Positions 26,836 through 37,739 of a stretch of DNA of 64,000 nt are shown here, piece by piece. Position 1 is the stretch's first letter, and every line of letters begins with the position of its first letter. Below the pieces are notes generated by a model. It saw only the letters and a program-made list of their open reading frames with translations, did no database searches and was not told the origin of the DNA. Origin of the DNA: Nocardioides malaquae (GTDB lineage Bacteria; Actinomycetota; Actinomycetes; Propionibacteriales; Nocardioidaceae); the NCBI RefSeq assembly GCF_015070385.1, contig NZ_JADCSA010000008.1:110981-174980 (forward strand), written 5' to 3'. The position numbers and the translations under genes are program-made.

Positions 26836-28027
26836 CCATCTCGTCGGCCAGCAACCGCCCCGTGACCGGACCCAGCGTGATGCCCCACATGCCGTGGCCA
26901 CCCGCGACGTAGACACGAGGCGAGCGCGTACGCCCCACCAGCGGCAGGCCGTCGGGCGTGCAGGGGCGCGCCCCCACCCACTCGTCGCGGCGGCGGTCGA
27001 GGTCGGCCCCGCGCAGCAGCGGACGCGCGGCGTCGACGATCGCGGCGATGCGCCGGGTGTCGAGACCGGCGTCGGCCGGCCGGAACTCCATCATCCCCGC
27101 GACCCGGAGCCGGTCACCGGCCGGCGTGCAGGCCACCCGCTGGGCCGGGAAGTAGACCGGACCGTGCGGCGCCGACTCGACCGGCACGGTGAAGGAGTAG
27201 CCGCGTCCGGCCTGCACCGGCACCCGCACGCCGCAGGCACGAGCCAGCTGGGGCAGCCAGGCCCCCGTCGCCACGACGGCGGCGTCGTAGCCCTCCCCCG
27301 CGACCCGCACGCCACCACCGTCGGGTTGCAGGGCGCTCACCTGCACCCCGCTCACGATGCGGGCGCCTCGCTCCTCCACCGAGGTGGCCAGGGCGGCCAG
27401 GTAGGAGCTCGGGCTCACGTAGCGCTGGCCGTGCAGACGCAGCGCAGCCCCGACCTCGTCGGAGAGCAACGGCTCCACCGCGCGGGCCTCGTCGCCGGTG
27501 AGCACCTCGTGCTCGAGCCACTGGCCGCTGGCCCGGATGTGGTCGATCTCCTCGAGCAGCGTGGCCCGCTCGGCCTCGGTGCGGTAGGCCGCGACGAACG
27601 ACCGGGCCTCGTGGGTCGGGGCCTGCACCCCGCCCTCGGCCAGCCGGTCGAAGGAGTCGAGAGCCAGCGAGTTGACCGGCACCAACGCCGCCATCGCGCG
27701 GCGCCACCGCGGCATCGTGGAGTTGCGGGCGAAGCGCACCAGGAACTCGAGCAGCCGCCGGTCGGCGGCCAGTGGCACGTAGACCGGCGAGCTCGGGCTG
27801 ATGACGGCACGGATGCCGTAGCGCAGCACGGCGGGTTCGGGCAGCGGGGTGGCCAGGCCGGGGGTCAGCCAGCCGGCGTTGCCCCATGACGAACCGGCCG
27901 CGACGCCGGTGCGGTCCAGGACCGTGACGTCGACCCCGCGCTCCTGCAGGAACCACGCGGTCGAGAGCCCGACCATGCCGGCCCCGATGACGGCGACGCG
28001 CCGCGGAGCCTCGTGAGTGTGAGCCAT
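26786..28027 (-). CDS. FAD-dependent oxidoreductase, D-amino acid dehydrogenase (DadA) like
   Basis: A 413-aa DAO-family flavoprotein. The FAD-binding Rossmann motif VIGAGMVGLSTAWFLQERG is at residues 13-31. SSWGNAGWLTPGL follows near 48-60, as in DadA. The C-terminal end holds the FAD-contacting GGHGMWGITLGPVTGRLLAD. It would oxidatively deaminate D-amino acids or related secondary amines; substrate cannot be told. Its last 50 bases overlap the end of the NirK-like gene on the opposite strand, an unusually long tail-to-tail overlap. The ATG at 28027 puts the Rossmann motif at the normal place. Confidence 0.88.
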   Translation of the reverse strand: MAHTHEAPRRVAVIGAGMVGLSTAWFLQERGVDVTVLDRTGVAAGSSWGNAGWLTPGLATPLPEPAVLRYGIRAVISPSSPVYVPLAADRRLLEFLVRFARNSTMPRWRRAMAALVPVNSLALDSFDRLAEGGVQAPTHEARSFVAAYRTEAERATLLEEIDHIRASGQWLEHEVLTGDEARAVEPLLSDEVGAALRLHGQRYVSPSSYLAALATSVEERGARIVSGVQVSALQPDGGGVRVAGEGYDAAVVATGAWLPQLARACGVRVPVQAGRGYSFTVPVESAPHGPVYFPAQRVACTPAGDRLRVAGMMEFRPADAGLDTRRIAAIVDAARPLLRGADLDRRRDEWVGARPCTPDGLPLVGRTRSPRVYVAGGHGMWGITLGPVTGRLLADEMVSGVQPPELAPFDPLR

Positions 28028-28053
28028 GCCACAGCATGCCTCACCGGGTCACC

Positions 28054-28506
28054 TCAGCGCGAGTCGGGGTCGCGCTCCTCAGTGTCGGGCAGGTCAGCGT
28101 CGAGCGTGTCGGTGTCGAGCGCTTCGCGGGACTCCGTCGGCGCCGACGTGAACCACGTGAGGACGCCGGCGGCGAGGCCCAGGACCAGACGAGGGCGTCG
28201 CACACCCCGGTCGCGCAGCCACTGCTCGGCCTTCGTGTCCGCCACCACCCCGAGGGCACTGGCGCCGTAGAGCGACGCCCCCAGCGTCACGGCCGCGACC
28301 GCCCGCTGCGCCGGAGGCATCTGCCCGGCGAGCACGAAGGCCCCCGCACCGGCACCCAGCAGACCGCTGAACGCGTGCATCGTCGTACGCGTACCCCGCG
28401 ACAGCTTCGCGGGCGAGACGAGGGCCGTGAAGGCGCCGGTGGCCACCGACTGCAGCACGCGGGACTCGGGGGTGTCGACGTCACGGAGCCGGGAGAGGTC
28501 TGGCAT
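28054..28506 (-). CDS. Small hypothetical membrane protein
   Basis: A 150-aa protein with three or four hydrophobic segments (about 20-38, 46-62, 66-90 and 108-122) and an acidic C-terminal tail rich in Asp and Glu. The family is not recognised. The ATG at 28506 is chosen because TAGGGT (28514-28519, minus strand) lies seven bases upstream, giving a leaderless start. It lies upstream of the DadA-like gene on the same strand with a 26-base gap, so the two may share a transcript. Confidence 0.65.
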   Translation of the reverse strand: MPDLSRLRDVDTPESRVLQSVATGAFTALVSPAKLSRGTRTTMHAFSGLLGAGAGAFVLAGQMPPAQRAVAAVTLGASLYGASALGVVADTKAEQWLRDRGVRRPRLVLGLAAGVLTWFTSAPTESREALDTDTLDADLPDTEERDPDSR

Positions 28507-28550
28507 GGCGGCCACCCTAGCGACCGCTCCCCCGCCGCCACGGAAATGGG

Positions 28551-28588
28551 CCGAGGCCCCGTCGCACTCGCGTGCGACGGGGCCTCGG
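28551..28588 (-). terminator. Strong terminator of groEL
   Basis: A perfect 17-bp stem (28551-28567 pairing with 28572-28588) with a TCGC loop lies 30 bases after the groEL stop. There is no long U-run, which is normal for such GC content. Confidence 0.85.
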
Positions 28589-28618
28589 TCGTGGAGCTGG
28601 GGACTCGATCCGGTGGGA

Positions 28619-30432
<1,814 letters not shown>

Positions 30433-30433
30433 A

Positions 30434-30462
30434 CGCCGCTCCGGGGAGTCCCCGGGGCGGCG
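30434..30462 (-). terminator. Terminator of the TadE/TadG operon
   Basis: CGCCGCTCCGGGG pairs with CCCCGGGGCGGCG around an AGT loop (13 pairs with one G-U). It is 30 bases past the stop of the VWA gene and isolates it from the groEL promoter. Confidence 0.7.
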
Positions 30463-30492
30463 TCACGCGGTCCGACTGTGGTGGAACGACGG

Positions 30493-32079
30493 CTAACGTG
30501 GCAGCTTCACGAACTTGACCCCGCTGGCCAGGGCCGACATCGCGGTCTTGAAGATCGGGCCGAGCTGATCGCCAGAGGCGGCGCAGAAGTAGAAGTCTCC
30601 GTTGCCGTTCTCCACCTCGCGCTGGGCGGCCGTGCTGCAGTTGCTGGTCGCGACGCTGGGCTGACCCGTGACCGGGTGCGGAGAGGCCGCCTCGGCGAGC
30701 ACGTCACGCACGTCGCGCGAGGCCCACGTGCCGGAGTGCGGCTCGTACTTCTTGCACCGTGCGATGGTGGCGTCACCGAACCCGATGGTCACGATCGTGA
30801 CGTTGCGGGCCTTGGCCTGGCGGGCGACGTGGCTGAAGTTGTCGCAGCCCTTCTGGCCGTTGGTGTTCTTGTAGAGGGTGCTGCCGTAACCGGTGCAGCG
30901 TCCCCACCAGTCCCACCGGATGCAGGGCTGCTCGCCGTCGGCGCTCTGCAGTCCACCACCGATGTCGCCGGCGACGTTGAGGTCGCGCGACGAGGTCGAG
31001 CTGGTCCACACCTCGTCGGGCATGCCGTCGGTCTCGAAGATGACGGCCTTGGTGGCCCCGGGACGGTTCGGCAGGCTCCCGAGGTTGTTGGGGTCGATGC
31101 CCAGCACGTAGCGCGCAGCCGCCTTGAGGGCGCTCGCCAGGTGCGTACCGAACTGCCCGGAGGGCGACTCCGGCAGGCAGGTCACCGCCTTGACCAGCTG
31201 GCTGTTGTTGTTGAGGTCCTCGCCGTTGAGGTAGTCGTTGCTGAAGGGCACGGGGATCCAGGTGCCGTGGGTGACGTAGTCACGCGCGCTGCCTCGGTAG
31301 GGCAGCAGGAAGGGGTTGCTCTTGCAGGACGCATAGCCGGTCACCGACTTGTGCAGCGTGCCGAAGGCGACGTACTGCTGCGAGGGGGTCATCGTCTCGA
31401 GCATCTCCCGGATGCCCTGCACCATGCGGGCGCGGTCATCCGGCTCCATCGACGCCGTGCGGTCGGCCATCACCACGACGTCCATCGGATTTGGCACCTC
31501 AGAGCCACACGTGCCCTTGCAGGCCGTGGAGACCACCGCTCCGGTGGAACCCTGATCGTGCCCGATGGCCGGCGCGAAGGCGTAGTCGACCTCCTTGGTG
31601 TCGGAGACCTGGATGGTGTTGCACCTGATCATCGGGTTCGTCGGCGAAGGGATGCAGGGGATCGCGCAGATGATGTCGTTGCAGACCGTGCCGGCGTAGG
31701 GGGCCGTGCCGCCCGGGTTGCAGGTGCTCGGGATCTGCGCCAGGTTCGGCTGCCGGTCACCACCCGTGGAGGCGATGACGCAGTAGAGCCGCGCGTCGAC
31801 ATCTGCGGTGGGGTCGTTGCGCTGCGCCATGGTGCGGGCGATCTGCGTGGCCTCCAACTGCCGCTCCGGCAGCGCCAGCGCGCCCGCATGGGCCGCCGCG
31901 TCCATGGTGTCCTTGAGCTGCTGCTTGGCCGAGACCTGGCTGGCGATGTCGACTGAGATCGCCGCGAGCGCGATCAGCAGGACCAGGATCATCGAGAAGA
32001 GGACGGCGTAGGCGCCCTTCTCGTCACGACGTCGCGACGTCAGGCGGCGCAGTCGCGCGACCACCGGGTGCGTGCTCAT
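30493..32079 (-). CDS. TadG-like pilus-assembly protein with VWA domain
   Basis: A 528-aa protein with a basic N-terminus, then one hydrophobic helix (about residues 25-48, in EKGAYAVLFSMILVLLIALA) like the Flp/Tad pseudopilin family. A Cys-rich secreted domain follows. A von Willebrand A domain starts near residue 190 with MDVVVMADRTASM (MIDAS-like DxTxS) and later FETDGMPDE. At least 14 cysteines in the exported part suggest disulfides. It is coupled by ATGA to the TadE-like gene before it. No Tad secretion ATPase is present here, so the machinery must be elsewhere. The role is probably surface adhesion or pilus assembly. Confidence 0.82.
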   Translation of the reverse strand: MSTHPVVARLRRLTSRRRDEKGAYAVLFSMILVLLIALAAISVDIASQVSAKQQLKDTMDAAAHAGALALPERQLEATQIARTMAQRNDPTADVDARLYCVIASTGGDRQPNLAQIPSTCNPGGTAPYAGTVCNDIICAIPCIPSPTNPMIRCNTIQVSDTKEVDYAFAPAIGHDQGSTGAVVSTACKGTCGSEVPNPMDVVVMADRTASMEPDDRARMVQGIREMLETMTPSQQYVAFGTLHKSVTGYASCKSNPFLLPYRGSARDYVTHGTWIPVPFSNDYLNGEDLNNNSQLVKAVTCLPESPSGQFGTHLASALKAAARYVLGIDPNNLGSLPNRPGATKAVIFETDGMPDEVWTSSTSSRDLNVAGDIGGGLQSADGEQPCIRWDWWGRCTGYGSTLYKNTNGQKGCDNFSHVARQAKARNVTIVTIGFGDATIARCKKYEPHSGTWASRDVRDVLAEAASPHPVTGQPSVATSNCSTAAQREVENGNGDFYFCAASGDQLGPIFKTAMSALASGVKFVKLPR

Positions 32080-32495
32080 TCGATCCTCATCTCTGCCTGA
32101 CGGCTCAGGTTCAGGCCCCCCGGGAAGAAGATGCCGACCGGGGTCAACATCTCGTGGCGATAGGTGATGGTGACCCGCGCGATGCCGTTGCTCACCGCGT
32201 CGGTGTCGAAGTTGCCGCACGGCGAGTCGTCGGGCAGCGAGCAGCTGACGGCGATGGCGGTGCCGGGCAGCCCCTGGACACCCCGCTGGGCCACGGCGCG
32301 CACGTCGGCGGCACTCTGACCGAGGCTCGCCTCACGCACGGCGTCGCGAGCGGCGTTGTTGACGATCGAGCCACGGTTGATCGCGTAGCCGAAGTCGATG
32401 ATCCCGAAGAGCAGCATCAGGAAGATCGGCAGGACGAGGGCGAACTCCACCGCGGCTGCACCGCGCTCGCCCCGTCGCCTGAGTCCAAGTGACAT
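32076..32495 (-). CDS. TadE-like pseudopilin
   Basis: A 139-aa TadE-family protein. The N-terminus is basic, followed by RGAAAVEFALVLPIFLMLLF, the typical Glu-containing pseudopilin-type helix, and a small exported domain with two Cys. Minor pilins of this type are processed and assembled by the Tad system. GGAGG lies at correct distance before the ATG at 32495. A GGTCTAGACC palindrome (32616-32625) is in the upstream region but its role is unknown. It starts the two-gene operon with the VWA protein. Confidence 0.85.
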   Translation of the reverse strand: MSLGLRRRGERGAAAVEFALVLPIFLMLLFGIIDFGYAINRGSIVNNAARDAVREASLGQSAADVRAVAQRGVQGLPGTAIAVSCSLPDDSPCGNFDTDAVSNGIARVTITYRHEMLTPVGIFFPGGLNLSRQAEMRIE

Positions 32496-32684
32496 GAATC
32501 CTCCGTGTTCCCTCCGCGGTCCACCGGTGGTAGGACCGGTTGCAGGACACCGCCTGTCGAGGGTATGCAAGTCGGCCGCCACCCGTCCGGAGAACGGGAG
32601 GATTCTTCACCGTCCGGTCTAGACCACCTCGTCTCTGGCTGTGGGCCTCGTCGCGGGACCGCCGGTGAGGTCCACACTGGGGCC

Positions 32685-33956
32685 ATGACACGTACGTCCA
32701 CGCCTCCCGCCCCACCCGGCGCCCCCCGGTCGCCGAGCGAGGGTGTCTCACCGCGCCAGCTGCAGTGGCTGCGCACCCAGGTCGAGCACTGGACCTCCGA
32801 GGGCATCGTCACCCCCGACCAGGCGTCGACCGTGCTGGCGCGCTACCACGCCACCCGCACCTTCTCCCTGACCCGACTCCTGTTCTCCCTCGGCGCCGTC
32901 TTCGTGGGCGTGGGCCTCATATGGCTCGTGGCCGCCAACCTCGACGTGGTGCCACCGCTGGGCCGTCTCGCGCTGGTCGCGGCGCTGTGGTTGACCCTGC
33001 TGGTGGGCGCGGAGGTGATGGCGGGCCGCGGCGTCCACCACCTCGCCGTCGGTGCCGTACGCCTCCTGGCGGCCTTCGCGGTCGGCGGCCTGGTCTTCCA
33101 GGCCGCGCAGAGTCTCCAGGTGCCGGCCTACGAGCCCAAGCTCGTCGGCCTGTGGGGCGCGGCGGCGCTGCTGCACGCGTACGCGTTCCGTGCCACGGCG
33201 CCGTTGGCCGTCGGAGCGGTGGCAGGCGTGGTGTGGAGCATCTGGCAGGGCCTGGCGGCGCACCCGTCGTTCGCCGACGTCACCTTCGTGCTCGCTGCCA
33301 CCGGTGTCGCGGCCTTGGGTGTCGCGGCGTTCGACGTGGCCCGGCAGCCCCGCTTCGCCGATCTGTGGCGCACCCTCGGGGTGACCCTGGTGCTGGCCGG
33401 CCTCTTCGCCGCCGCGCTGCCGGTCGACGACGGGTTCGACCTGTCGTCGGGGTGGTGGAACGTGACCCTGGGCGTCCTGCTCGGCGCCACCGTGGTGGTC
33501 GCGATCCTGCGCGCCCGGCTGCGGCTGACCCTGGTCGAGTGCCTCGGCGCCGTCGCTGCGCTCGGCCTCGCCCTGCTGCTGGTGTGGTGGGAGGCCGGCG
33601 ACTCCGTGGAAGAGGTCACCACCGCGAGCTGGGCGCACACCGTCGTCGCGGTGGTGGGCTACGTGGCCGTCGCCGTGGGCGTGGCCGTCATCGGCACGCT
33701 GCGCGACTCGCGCACCCTGCCGGCCGTGGCGACCCTGGCCCTGGTGGTCTTCACGACCTTCCAGAGCTTCGCGGTCTTCGCCCCGATCGTCGACGGCGCC
33801 TGGCTCTTCCTGCTGCTGGGCCTGGTCCTGCTCGCCACGGGGTGGGGCTTCGACCGCGTACGCCGCCGGCTCGCCGCCGCGCTCGACGAACCCGGGGAAG
33901 CCGATGCCGACTCCCCCGGCACCGTCTCTCCCGGGCCCGAGGGAGGTGCGCGATGA
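32685..33956 (+). CDS. DUF2157 membrane protein
   Basis: A 423-aa protein. The N-terminal cytoplasmic segment (SPRQLQWLRTQVEHWTSEGI, about residues 23-42) and the following FSLGAVFVGVGLIWLVAANL are typical of DUF2157. About 11-12 TM helices follow and the C-terminus is acidic. Function is unknown. The next gene encodes a GDYXXLXY protein coupled by ATGA, and these two families are regularly encoded together or fused, so they probably form one membrane complex. Confidence 0.85.
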   Translation: MTRTSTPPAPPGAPRSPSEGVSPRQLQWLRTQVEHWTSEGIVTPDQASTVLARYHATRTFSLTRLLFSLGAVFVGVGLIWLVAANLDVVPPLGRLALVAALWLTLLVGAEVMAGRGVHHLAVGAVRLLAAFAVGGLVFQAAQSLQVPAYEPKLVGLWGAAALLHAYAFRATAPLAVGAVAGVVWSIWQGLAAHPSFADVTFVLAATGVAALGVAAFDVARQPRFADLWRTLGVTLVLAGLFAAALPVDDGFDLSSGWWNVTLGVLLGATVVVAILRARLRLTLVECLGAVAALGLALLLVWWEAGDSVEEVTTASWAHTVVAVVGYVAVAVGVAVIGTLRDSRTLPAVATLALVVFTTFQSFAVFAPIVDGAWLFLLLGLVLLATGWGFDRVRRRLAAALDEPGEADADSPGTVSPGPEGGAR

Positions 33957-34420
33957 AGCGCGCGGCGCTGGTCGCCGTCGTGGCCGTCGTGCAGATCGGC
34001 CTGGTCGCGGTCGGGGTCGCCCCGCAGCTCTCCGCCCGGACGACTGGGGAGACCTACCGGATGAGCGTCGACCCGGTGGACCCGATCGACCCCTTCCGCG
34101 GTGCCTACGTCGACCTGCAGTATCCCGACCTCGAGCCGCCCGAGGACTTCGAGCACGAGTGGGGCGATGACATCTACGTCACGCTCACCGAGCGCGACGG
34201 GGAGATGGTCGGCTCGCGATGGAGCACCACCCGGCCCGACTCCGGCAGCTACGTGCGGTGCGCCTCGGGCTGGCCGCTGCGCTGCGGCATCGAGAGCTGG
34301 TTCGCCGACCAGCGCGAGGCCAGGCGCATCGAGGAGGCCATGGCGCGCGACGGTGCGATCGCCGAGGTGCGCGTCGACTCCCGCGGCAACGCCGCCATCG
34401 TGGGGCTCGAGGCGCGCTGA
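33953..34420 (+). CDS. GDYXXLXY domain protein
   Basis: A 155-aa protein with an N-terminal TM or signal helix (residues 3-24) and a periplasm-type domain. The family motif appears as FRGAYVDLQY (GAY in place of GDY) near residue 50, after DPVDPIDP. Two Cys (VRCASGWPLRC) may form a disulfide. The start overlaps the DUF2157 stop by four bases. It ends nine bases from the otsB stop on the other strand, leaving no room for a separate terminator. Confidence 0.83.
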   Translation: MKRAALVAVVAVVQIGLVAVGVAPQLSARTTGETYRMSVDPVDPIDPFRGAYVDLQYPDLEPPEDFEHEWGDDIYVTLTERDGEMVGSRWSTTRPDSGSYVRCASGWPLRCGIESWFADQREARRIEEAMARDGAIAEVRVDSRGNAAIVGLEAR

Positions 34421-34429
34421 CGCGTCGGC

Positions 34430-35284
34430 TCAGCGACTCCCGCCGGCGCCGTCCAGGTCGACCACGAGGCGACGCAGGAACTCGACCACTCCGTCGGGGC
34501 CGTCAACGACGTGGTCGGCCAGCTCCTCGAGCTCGGGTGGCCCGTCCCCGCCGTGGGAGCAGATGGCCATCGTCGCGACGCCGTCGCTCCGCATGGCGGT
34601 GAGCTCGGTGAAGGCCTCGACGTCGCCGAGGTCGTCACCGGCGAAGAGGAACCCCTTCGCCTGCCACTGCTCGGCGAGGCCGGCGACCGCCAACCCCTTG
34701 TGCATGCCGGGCGCCCGCACCTCGACGACGAGACGACCCGGTTCGATCGCCAGACCGTGACGGGTGGCCGCGTCGGAGACGACGGGAAGCAGGCGCGAGA
34801 AGGCCCCCTCGGGGTCGTCCAGTCGGCGCGTGTGCAGCGCGATGGCAAGGCCCTTGGACTCCACGTAGGCGTCGCGGGCGTCCACGCGGCGCAGCAGCGC
34901 AGGCACCTCGCGCAGGAAGCCGGCGAGGCCGGCCGGCGGGCGGGGCGAGACGACGCGTCGCTCGGAGCCGGTCCAGCGCTCGTTGCCGTACTGGCCCAGC
35001 ACCGCGAACGAGCGTCCACGTTCGGTGATCCTGGTTCCGACCGCGTCCAGGTCGCCCAGCGCCAGTGCCTGGCGCACCGGCCGGCCGGTGACGACCGCGA
35101 CCCCACGGACGCGGTCTGCGAGCTCGACGAGCAGGTCGGGCACGGCCGGGTGCACGTGGGCCTGCGTCGGGTCCTCCACGATGGGCGCGAGCGTGCCGTC
35201 GAAGTCGAGGCCCACGACGAGGTCGGGGCCTGCCGCCACGACGTCGGCGTAGAGCGCGGCGGTCTCCGGGTGGGTGAACTGCAT
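34430..35284 (-). CDS. otsB: Trehalose-6-phosphate phosphatase
   Basis: A 284-aa HAD-superfamily phosphatase that removes phosphate from trehalose 6-phosphate, the last step of the OtsA-OtsB pathway. Motif I is DFDGTLAPI (about residue 26), motif II is in VAVVTGRP, and the late acidic motif is FAGDDLGDVEAF near 215. The cap-domain QYGNERW is typical of OtsB. OtsA lies 1 kb away on the opposite strand with two unrelated small genes between, so the pair is not an operon. The ATG at 35284 gives the normal N-terminus. Confidence 0.93.
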   Translation of the reverse strand: MQFTHPETAALYADVVAAGPDLVVGLDFDGTLAPIVEDPTQAHVHPAVPDLLVELADRVRGVAVVTGRPVRQALALGDLDAVGTRITERGRSFAVLGQYGNERWTGSERRVVSPRPPAGLAGFLREVPALLRRVDARDAYVESKGLAIALHTRRLDDPEGAFSRLLPVVSDAATRHGLAIEPGRLVVEVRAPGMHKGLAVAGLAEQWQAKGFLFAGDDLGDVEAFTELTAMRSDGVATMAICSHGGDGPPELEELADHVVDGPDGVVEFLRRLVVDLDGAGGSR

Positions 35285-35323
35285 GGCGGCTACTCAATCA
35301 CGCGGTCCCACGCGAAGCAGGGT

Positions 35324-35343
35324 TGCGTGAGCCGGTTCACGCA
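35324..35343 (-). terminator. Hairpin after the LytR_C gene
   Basis: TGCGTGA and TCACGCA form a perfect 7-bp stem with a six-base loop. It starts 15 bases after the LytR_C stop and lies in the otsB upstream region. It could instead be an operator for otsB. Confidence 0.45.
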
Positions 35344-35357
35344 GTCGGCAGCAGGCC

Positions 35358-35843
35358 TCAGCCGGTGAGGATGACGGTGAGACGGTCGAGCTTCATCGGC
35401 GCCACCGCCTCCTTGGTGCGGCTGATGCCGAGGTCGAGCGCGAGCTGCTTGGCCTCGCGGGCCAGGCGCGGCGGGTGGTAGACGGTGGGCTCGGGGATGT
35501 GGCCGACCCAGTTGTCGGAGCCCACGACCTGCCAGCCGGCGGCGGAGATCTTCTCCGCGGTCCGGCCGGCCAGACCGGTGATCCCGGAGTTGTTGTAGAC
35601 CTCGACGTAGACCTTGGCGCGGTTGATCTTGGGCTTGGGCTTCGCCTTCTTGGTCGGCGTGGCGCTCGGCTCGGCCGTCGGCGTCGGGTCGACCCGCTCC
35701 TGCGCGACGTTCTCGACCTTGCGCTCCGTCTCGGGCGAGTCCATGGTCGCCACGAAGGCGAAGCCGGCCATGGCCACGGCGATGACGCTCAGCATCACGA
35801 CCGGCGAGGGGAAGGCGACCCCGCGCTCGTTGCGGCGGGGCAT
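35358..35843 (-). CDS. LytR C-terminal domain protein, membrane-anchored
   Basis: A 161-aa protein: short cytoplasmic MPRRNERG, one TM helix (about residues 12-33), a Thr/Pro/Lys linker (TPTAEPSATPTKKAKPKPK) and a LytR_C domain (VYVEVYNNSGITGLAGRTAE onward). LytR_C domains are found at the ends of LCP cell-wall ligases and as separate secreted or anchored proteins, probably binding cell-wall polymers. The ATG shares one base with the stop of the DUF3263 gene, an arrangement common in actinobacteria. The exact role is unknown. Confidence 0.87.
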   Translation of the reverse strand: MPRRNERGVAFPSPVVMLSVIAVAMAGFAFVATMDSPETERKVENVAQERVDPTPTAEPSATPTKKAKPKPKINRAKVYVEVYNNSGITGLAGRTAEKISAAGWQVVGSDNWVGHIPEPTVYHPPRLAREAKQLALDLGISRTKEAVAPMKLDRLTVILTG

Positions 35844-36139
35844 CAGATCTCGAAGCCGAGACGACGGGCAGAGCGCTGACGCTGACGCTGCTGGCGCAGG
35901 CGACGCAGGCGGCGGACCAGGAGCGGGTCGGCCTCGAGGGCGGCCTCGCTGTCGATGAGGGCGTTGAGCACCTGGTAGTAGCGCGTCGAGCTCATGTCGA
36001 ACTTCTCGCGGACCGCCTGCTCCTTCGCCCCGGCGTACTTCCACCAGTGGCGCTCGAACTCGAGGATGTCGCGGTCACGGTCGCTGAGGCTGCCGGCGGG
36101 CGAGCCTCCGTTGCCCTGGAGGGCGTTGGCGGCGTCCAT
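35843..36139 (-). CDS. DUF3263 protein (small helical, HTH-like)
   Basis: A 98-aa protein with the conserved DUF3263 core: DRDILEFERHWWKYAGAKEQ and FDMSSTRYYQVLNALID, resembling a helix-turn-helix. The C-terminus is highly basic (RRLRRLRQQRQRQR), suited to DNA or RNA binding. GGGGAGA lies eight bases before the ATG. It is coupled to the LytR_C gene. Function is not established; a small DNA-binding regulator is plausible. Confidence 0.87.
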   Translation of the reverse strand: MDAANALQGNGGSPAGSLSDRDRDILEFERHWWKYAGAKEQAVREKFDMSSTRYYQVLNALIDSEAALEADPLLVRRLRRLRQQRQRQRSARRLGFEI

Positions 36140-36305
36140 GTCGTCTCCCCTGCTGCTTCGACTGGCTCTGCGTGGCGTACGAGTCCCACTGTAGGTGACG
36201 AACCACAACGATGTCATTCAAGTCGCAGGAGCGGGGGCGACGGCATGTCGCGAGACGACCCGTCTTCCGCGTTTTTCCGCTTCGCGGGATGGATAGGGTG
36301 AGCGC

Positions 36306-37709
36306 GTGACTGACCTCGCGACTGAACTCGGCACGGCAGAGCTCGTGATCGTGGCCAACCGGCTGCCCGTCGACGAGGTGACTGCGCCCGACGGCTCGAG
36401 CACGTGGCGTCGCTCGCCGGGCGGCCTGGTGACGGCCCTGGAGCCGGTGCTGCGCCAGCACCACGGCGCCTGGGTGGGGTGGCCCGGGGGCGTGGACCAG
36501 GAGATCGAGCCGTTCGTCTCCGACGGCCTCACCTTGGTGCCCGTGCCCCTGAGCGCGGAGGAGGTGGAGGAGTTCTACGAAGGCTTCTCCAACGCCACCC
36601 TCTGGCCGCTCTACCACGACGTGGTGGCCACGCCCGCCTTCCACCGGGAGTGGTGGGAGTCCTACGTCGAGGTCAACCGTCGCTTCACCGAGAAGGCCGC
36701 CGAGGTGGCCGCGCCCGGCGCGACCGTCTGGGTGCAGGACTACCAGCTGCAGCTCGTGCCGCGGATGCTGCGCGACCTGCGTCCCGACCTCAAGATCGGG
36801 TTCTACCTGCACATCCCCTTCCCGCCCGTCGAGCTCTTCCTCCAGCTGCCGTGGCGCCGCGAGATCCTCGAGGGCCTGCTCGGAGCCGACCTGATCGGCT
36901 TCCAGCTGCCCGGCGGGGCGGCCAACTTCGTGCGCCTCGTGCACGAGCGCGTCGGCCACGAGACCCGCGGCGACCGGGTCTTCCTGCCCGACGGGAGGAT
37001 CGTGCGGGCCGCCGCCTACCCGATCTCCATCGACACCGAGGAGTTCGAGACGCTGGCGCGCTCGGAGGCGACGGAGAAGCGGGTGGCCGAGATCCGCGAG
37101 AGCCTCGGCAACCCGCGTACGGTCTTCCTGGGCGTCGACCGCCTCGACTACACCAAGGGCATCACCGCTCGCCTGCGGGCGTACTCGGAGCTCATCGCCT
37201 CGGGCGACCTCGACGTCGAGGAGTGCGTCTTCGTGCAGGTCGCGACGCCGTCGCGCGAACGGGTCGAGCAGTACCGGCGCCTGCGCGACGAGATCGACAT
37301 GCTCGTCGGCCGGGTCAACGGCGACTACGGCCCACTGGGGCGCCCGGTCATCGACTACCAGCACGTCTCCTTCCCGCGCGAGGAGATGGCTGCCCTCTAC
37401 CGGGCCGCCGACGTGATGGTGGTGACGCCCCTGCGCGACGGCATGAACCTCGTCGCCAAGGAATACGTGGCGTGCAAGTTCGACGACGAGGGCGCGCTGG
37501 TGCTCTCTGAGTTCGCCGGGGCTGCCCATGAGCTGCGTCAGGCCTGGATGGTCAACCCGTACGACATCAACGGCATGAAGAACGCCCTGCTCGAGGCGAG
37601 CCGCGCCACCCCGGAGGACCGACGTCGCCGGATGCGCGCCATGCGGGCCCAGGTCAAGGAGCACGACGTCGCCCGCTGGGCCGCCACCTTCCTCGGCGAC
37701 CTCGGCTGA
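36306..37709 (+). CDS. otsA: Trehalose-6-phosphate synthase
   Basis: A 467-aa GT20 glycosyltransferase that joins UDP- or ADP-glucose to glucose 6-phosphate, making the osmoprotectant precursor. Visible family blocks are [11 protein letters not shown] at the start, [44 protein letters not shown] and [17 protein letters not shown]. The GTG at 36306 is chosen because TAGGGT (36294-36299) is six bases upstream with no ribosome site, implying a leaderless mRNA. It ends 30 bases from the convergent glutamate-synthase-like gene. Confidence 0.95.
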   Translation: MTDLATELGTAELVIVANRLPVDEVTAPDGSSTWRRSPGGLVTALEPVLRQHHGAWVGWPGGVDQEIEPFVSDGLTLVPVPLSAEEVEEFYEGFSNATLWPLYHDVVATPAFHREWWESYVEVNRRFTEKAAEVAAPGATVWVQDYQLQLVPRMLRDLRPDLKIGFYLHIPFPPVELFLQLPWRREILEGLLGADLIGFQLPGGAANFVRLVHERVGHETRGDRVFLPDGRIVRAAAYPISIDTEEFETLARSEATEKRVAEIRESLGNPRTVFLGVDRLDYTKGITARLRAYSELIASGDLDVEECVFVQVATPSRERVEQYRRLRDEIDMLVGRVNGDYGPLGRPVIDYQHVSFPREEMAALYRAADVMVVTPLRDGMNLVAKEYVACKFDDEGALVLSEFAGAAHELRQAWMVNPYDINGMKNALLEASRATPEDRRRRMRAMRAQVKEHDVARWAATFLGDLG

Positions 37710-37739
37710 CCGGCTTCCGCCAAGGACCCGGGAGGCGGC

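Noticed and set aside
32616-32625. GGTCTAGACC palindrome upstream of the TadE-like gene as an operator
   Set aside because: Ten-base palindromes arise by chance and it has no clear position relative to a promoter; noted in the gene entry only.
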